The position numbers and the translations under genes were made by a program. A DNA stretch of 16,256 nt from Thermoplasmatales archaeon ex4484_6. Lineage in GTDB: Archaea > Thermoplasmatota > Penumbrarchaeia > Penumbrarchaeales > Penumbrarchaeaceae. The notes beneath the pieces are model-generated. The model was not told the DNA's origin, searched no databases, and was given only the letters and a program-made list of their open reading frames with translations. The DNA lies in NCBI GenBank assembly GCA_002254385.1, contig NJDO01000034.1, positions 1 through 16,256 on the forward strand, given 5' to 3'. This document shows, in pieces, positions 13,686 through 16,256 of this stretch. Position 1 is the first letter of the stretch. Every line of letters begins with the position of its first letter.

Positions 13686-15437
13686 ATGAGCTCATTCCGG
13701 CTGGGAGAGGATGAAGGCAGGTCCGCCAGATTGCAGGCCATGTTGAAGAGAAGGGGTTTTTTCTTCCCTTCCTACGATATCTACGGCGGAGTTGCCGGCC
13801 TCTACGATCTCGGGCCAATGGGTTCTCTGATGATGGACAATATGATCTCGATATGGAAGAGGAGATTCGTATCGGGGGAAGGCTTCCTACTTCTCGACTC
13901 TCCATCTCTGGCCCCGGAGGCGGTCTTTGCAAATTCCGGCCATCTGGAGAAGTTCTCCGATCACATGACGAGATGCACCGTTTGCGGGGAGCCCTTCCGG
14001 GCCGACCAGCTTCTCGAGGGCGCATTGGATAATCCGGATGCGTTGAAAGAGGAGGAGCTTGAAAAAGCACTGAGGGAGAATCTCGTTCGCTGCCCCGTAT
14101 GCGGTGGCGAGCTCGGCCCCGTTGAGGAGTTCAACCTCATGTTCAAGACGTTCATAGGCCCCGGAACGGGACGTCCGGCATATCTGAGGCCGGAAACGGC
14201 TCAGTCGATCTTCCTTGATTTCTCCCTGCTTTTCCGTTTCAACAGGGAGAGAATGCCTTTTGGTGTGGCCCAGGTGGGAAAGGGTTTCCGGAACGAGATC
14301 TCTCCCAGGCAGGGACTTCTCAGACAGAGGGAGTTCCACATGGCCGAGGGGGAGTTCTTCTTCGATCCGCTGACATCTGGATATCCACCGTTCTCGAAGA
14401 AAGCGGATATGGAAGTCCCCCTCGTTCCCGGGGATGGAAGGGGGAAGCAGGTCCGGATGAGGCTCTTTGATGCTGTCTCTTCCGGGTTGATATGCTCGGA
14501 GGTGCTGGCCTATTTCATGGGGATCACGTTCGATCTGGCAGTTGAGCTCGGGATACCGGATTCCTTCATGCGGTTCAGACAGCATCTCGAGACCGAGATG
14601 GCCCATTACGCAAGGGACTGCTGGGATCTGGAGGTCCTCACCGTCAACGGATGGGTCGAGATGGTGGGCATAGCCGACAGGTCGGCATACGATCTCGAGA
14701 GGCACATGGAAGGTTCCGGGCAGGACCTTTCCGTTCTCAGAAGGTACAGGGAGCCGTTGATGAAGGAGCAGATCAACATCGAGGTGAACATGAAGGAGCT
14801 GGGACCGCTCTTCAGGGGTGCTGCCGGCGAGGTGTCGGATGCGGTCTCGGAGATGGATCCCTCCGATGTGGAGGATATCCTTGGAAGCGGTAAGAGTTTG
14901 AAGGTTCGGATATCATCGGGGGAGGTGGAGGTCCCCCGCTCCGCCGTATCGGTCAGGCGATCCGTGGTGAAGGTGTCCGGGGAGAGGTTCATTCCCCATG
15001 TTGTGGAACCATCGTTCGGACTGGACAGGTTGATGGTGGCAATCCTCGAACACGCGTACAGCGAGGAAGAGGAGGTGGGAGAGGGTCCTTACGCTGTTCT
15101 CAGGCTGAAGCCGGAAATAGCTCCCGTGAAATGCGGGATATTCCCCCTGATGAACAGGGACGGGCTGCCCGAGATCGCGGGGAATATAGATATGAGCCTC
15201 AGGGGAAAGGGATTGATGACCCATTACGATGCTTCGGGCTCCATCGGAAGAAGGTATGCAAGGATGGATGAGATAGGGACCCCTTTCTGTATCACCGTGG
15301 ATTACGATACCCCAAAGGACGGTACGGTGACGGTCAGGGACCGGGATACGAGACTTCAGAAGCGCGTTGCGATCGATGTGATCCCGGAAACGCTCTCCGG
15401 CCTGATATCCGGTTCACTCTACTTTCCGGACCTGTAG
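13686..15437 (+). CDS. glyS: Glycyl-tRNA synthetase, archaeal/eukaryotic alpha2 type
   Basis: This class II enzyme attaches glycine to tRNA-Gly. Numbering from the in-frame ATG at 13665 (590 residues): SYDIYGGVAGLYDLGPMG (36-53), a zinc ribbon CTVC (104-107) and CPVC (143-146), and YLRPETAQSIF (173-183). Motif 2 is FRNEISPRQG (208-217) with LRQREFHMAE, motif 3 is PSFGLDRLM, and the C-terminal anticodon-binding domain runs from about KPEIAPVKCGIFPL to the end. Length and order are normal. I choose ATG 13686 (583 residues) because AGGTG lies 5 nt before it; ATG 13665, overlapping the zinc protein stop, has no ribosome site. Its 3' end faces the membrane protease gene with only 7 nt between stops. 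Confidence 0.96.
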   Translation: MSSFRLGEDEGRSARLQAMLKRRGFFFPSYDIYGGVAGLYDLGPMGSLMMDNMISIWKRRFVSGEGFLLLDSPSLAPEAVFANSGHLEKFSDHMTRCTVCGEPFRADQLLEGALDNPDALKEEELEKALRENLVRCPVCGGELGPVEEFNLMFKTFIGPGTGRPAYLRPETAQSIFLDFSLLFRFNRERMPFGVAQVGKGFRNEISPRQGLLRQREFHMAEGEFFFDPLTSGYPPFSKKADMEVPLVPGDGRGKQVRMRLFDAVSSGLICSEVLAYFMGITFDLAVELGIPDSFMRFRQHLETEMAHYARDCWDLEVLTVNGWVEMVGIADRSAYDLERHMEGSGQDLSVLRRYREPLMKEQINIEVNMKELGPLFRGAAGEVSDAVSEMDPSDVEDILGSGKSLKVRISSGEVEVPRSAVSVRRSVVKVSGERFIPHVVEPSFGLDRLMVAILEHAYSEEEEVGEGPYAVLRLKPEIAPVKCGIFPLMNRDGLPEIAGNIDMSLRGKGLMTHYDASGSIGRRYARMDEIGTPFCITVDYDTPKDGTVTVRDRDTRLQKRVAIDVIPETLSGLISGSLYFPDL

Positions 15438-15444
15438 CATCATC

Positions 15445-16194
15445 TCATCTGCCGGACAGTTTCTTGGTAAGATAGAACGGCAGTGCCAGAATGAGCCCGA
15501 AAAGTGAGAGTACCAATCCAATGACGACTATCCATCCCATCAGGTCCAGTATGAAGTAGGTGGCGGGAGCTTTCCAACCCCATCCCGAGAGCAGGTGATC
15601 GTTTAGGAGCGACCATGCGATGATCAGCACGAAGAACAGTGCGATACCGATCCATGAATTTTTGAAATCCTGTCGGGACGGGGCAAGGGACGCGGTGAGC
15701 GAGGCGGCAAGGTAGAGATAGAGCACGAACCAGGGAGACCTTCTCTCGAGAAGATTGCTCCTTATGAGGGAAAATGCGGACCTGAACGTTCCGATCAGGA
15801 TGGATCCGGCATTCCAGTCGATGCTCCTCCTCCAGGTAAGATCGCAGTTGAAGAACGAAATGTTATCGAACAGCACGGCCAGCAGAATGAGGAAGAGGGG
15901 AATCCCGAAAAAAGGGGCCATCGAGATCAATGCCTGTCCGAACACCCCCCCTCTTTTCGGAGGTCCGTGTGTGACGGATCCCCCCTCCATTCCCATCAGC
16001 TTCACTCTGGAAACGTGCGCACCGGTGATCCTGCATGCAGTGTAATGGCTCAGTTCGTGCACGATTATTCCGGGAGCTGCGAAGAGGAGGTATATCCATC
16101 TCGCAAGGGACCTGGACCACAGTTTGTCGAGAAGATACGAGATGAGGACGAGAATCGAGAACCAGAAGAGCAGGTCGATGGCCGATGCGAGCAT
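15445..16194 (-). CDS. Membrane zinc metalloprotease, M50-like
   Basis: The 249-residue protein is very hydrophobic, with about five or six membrane segments. It carries the zinc motif HELSH (46-50) in PGIIVHELSHYTACRITGAH, inside or next to a membrane helix, as in site-2 proteases and M50B relatives. GQALISMAPFFG (about 86-97) matches the LISLAPL segment often found after the zinc site. The usual second M50 motif (NxxPxxxLDG) is not seen; a Asp in FILDLMGW is a possible third ligand. Such enzymes cut proteins within the membrane. ATG 16194 is about 25 nt after a strong TATA box, so the message should be leaderless. It is convergent with glyS and stands alone at the edge of the window. Confidence 0.8.
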   Translation of the reverse strand: MLASAIDLLFWFSILVLISYLLDKLWSRSLARWIYLLFAAPGIIVHELSHYTACRITGAHVSRVKLMGMEGGSVTHGPPKRGGVFGQALISMAPFFGIPLFLILLAVLFDNISFFNCDLTWRRSIDWNAGSILIGTFRSAFSLIRSNLLERRSPWFVLYLYLAASLTASLAPSRQDFKNSWIGIALFFVLIIAWSLLNDHLLSGWGWKAPATYFILDLMGWIVVIGLVLSLFGLILALPFYLTKKLSGR

Positions 16195-16215
16195 CCATCC
16201 CGCACCGTTATATGA

Positions 16216-16224
16216 TTATAAAAA
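16216..16224 (-). promoter_or_regulatory. TATA box for the M50-like protease gene
   Basis: The minus strand reads TTTTTATAA, centred near 16220, about 26 nt before ATG 16194. This places the transcript start on the start codon itself. A short inverted repeat GAGAG/CTCTC (16232-16236, 16245-16249) lies just upstream of the box. Confidence 0.65.
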
Positions 16225-16256
16225 CCCTGACGAGAGATATCCGACTCTCTGAGGCA

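Noticed and set aside
13887..14705. Minus-strand open frame of 272 codons inside glyS
   Set aside because: It lies wholly opposite conserved GlyRS motifs and has no family features.
1..16256. CRISPR array, tRNA, rRNA, insertion sequence or prophage genes
   Set aside because: No spaced direct repeats, cloverleaf-like segments, transposase or phage motifs were found by reading the sequence on both strands. A covariance-model scan was not possible here.

Overview
The window looks like an ordinary chromosomal stretch of a euryarchaeal-type archaeon, most likely a member of the Thermoplasmatota. It carries archaeal versions of information genes: the Toprim DnaG, type 2 methionine aminopeptidase, the alpha2-type glycyl-tRNA synthetase and aTrm56. 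It also has TATA-type promoters placed about 25 nt before several start codons. The surface-type C25 (gingipain-like) protease would fit sediment Thermoplasmatota, but that is only an inference. There are no rRNA genes, tRNA genes, CRISPR arrays, insertion sequences or phage genes.

Layout. Positions 1-244 hold no gene but contain several inverted repeats. From 245 to 11424 everything is on the minus strand. In transcription order this is dnaG, a LonB-like AAA+ ATPase, two coiled-coil proteins and an exported C25-type peptidase. After a promoter comes a two-helix K+ channel with an RCK domain, and after another promoter sua5/yrdC, map and purM. A 334-bp divergent intergenic region (11425-11758) separates dnaG from a plus-strand group: a winged-helix regulator, a Trm56-HD fusion, then (after a promoter) a 65-residue zinc protein and glyS. 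A membrane metalloprotease (M50-like) converges on glyS at the right end.

How the genes work together. Most are housekeeping: tRNA modification (YrdC for t6A, Trm56 for Cm56), tRNA charging (GlyRS), N-terminal methionine removal (Map), purine synthesis (PurM) and DnaG. The most unusual part is the run dnaG, LonB-like ATPase, acidic coiled-coil protein, COG1340-type coiled-coil protein. The ATPase has the LonB AAA+ core but no protease domain, and a zinc ribbon sits where LonB normally has its membrane helices. Its two neighbours are paralogous coiled-coil proteins, and one carries an AT-hook-like motif. This is the best candidate here for an uncharacterised molecular machine.

Two genes are broken as written. 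purM lacks about 60 internal codons and changes frame at the junction. The C25 peptidase has a single-base frameshift in a C/G run. Two lesions within 5 kb could mean assembly or base-calling errors rather than true pseudogenes.
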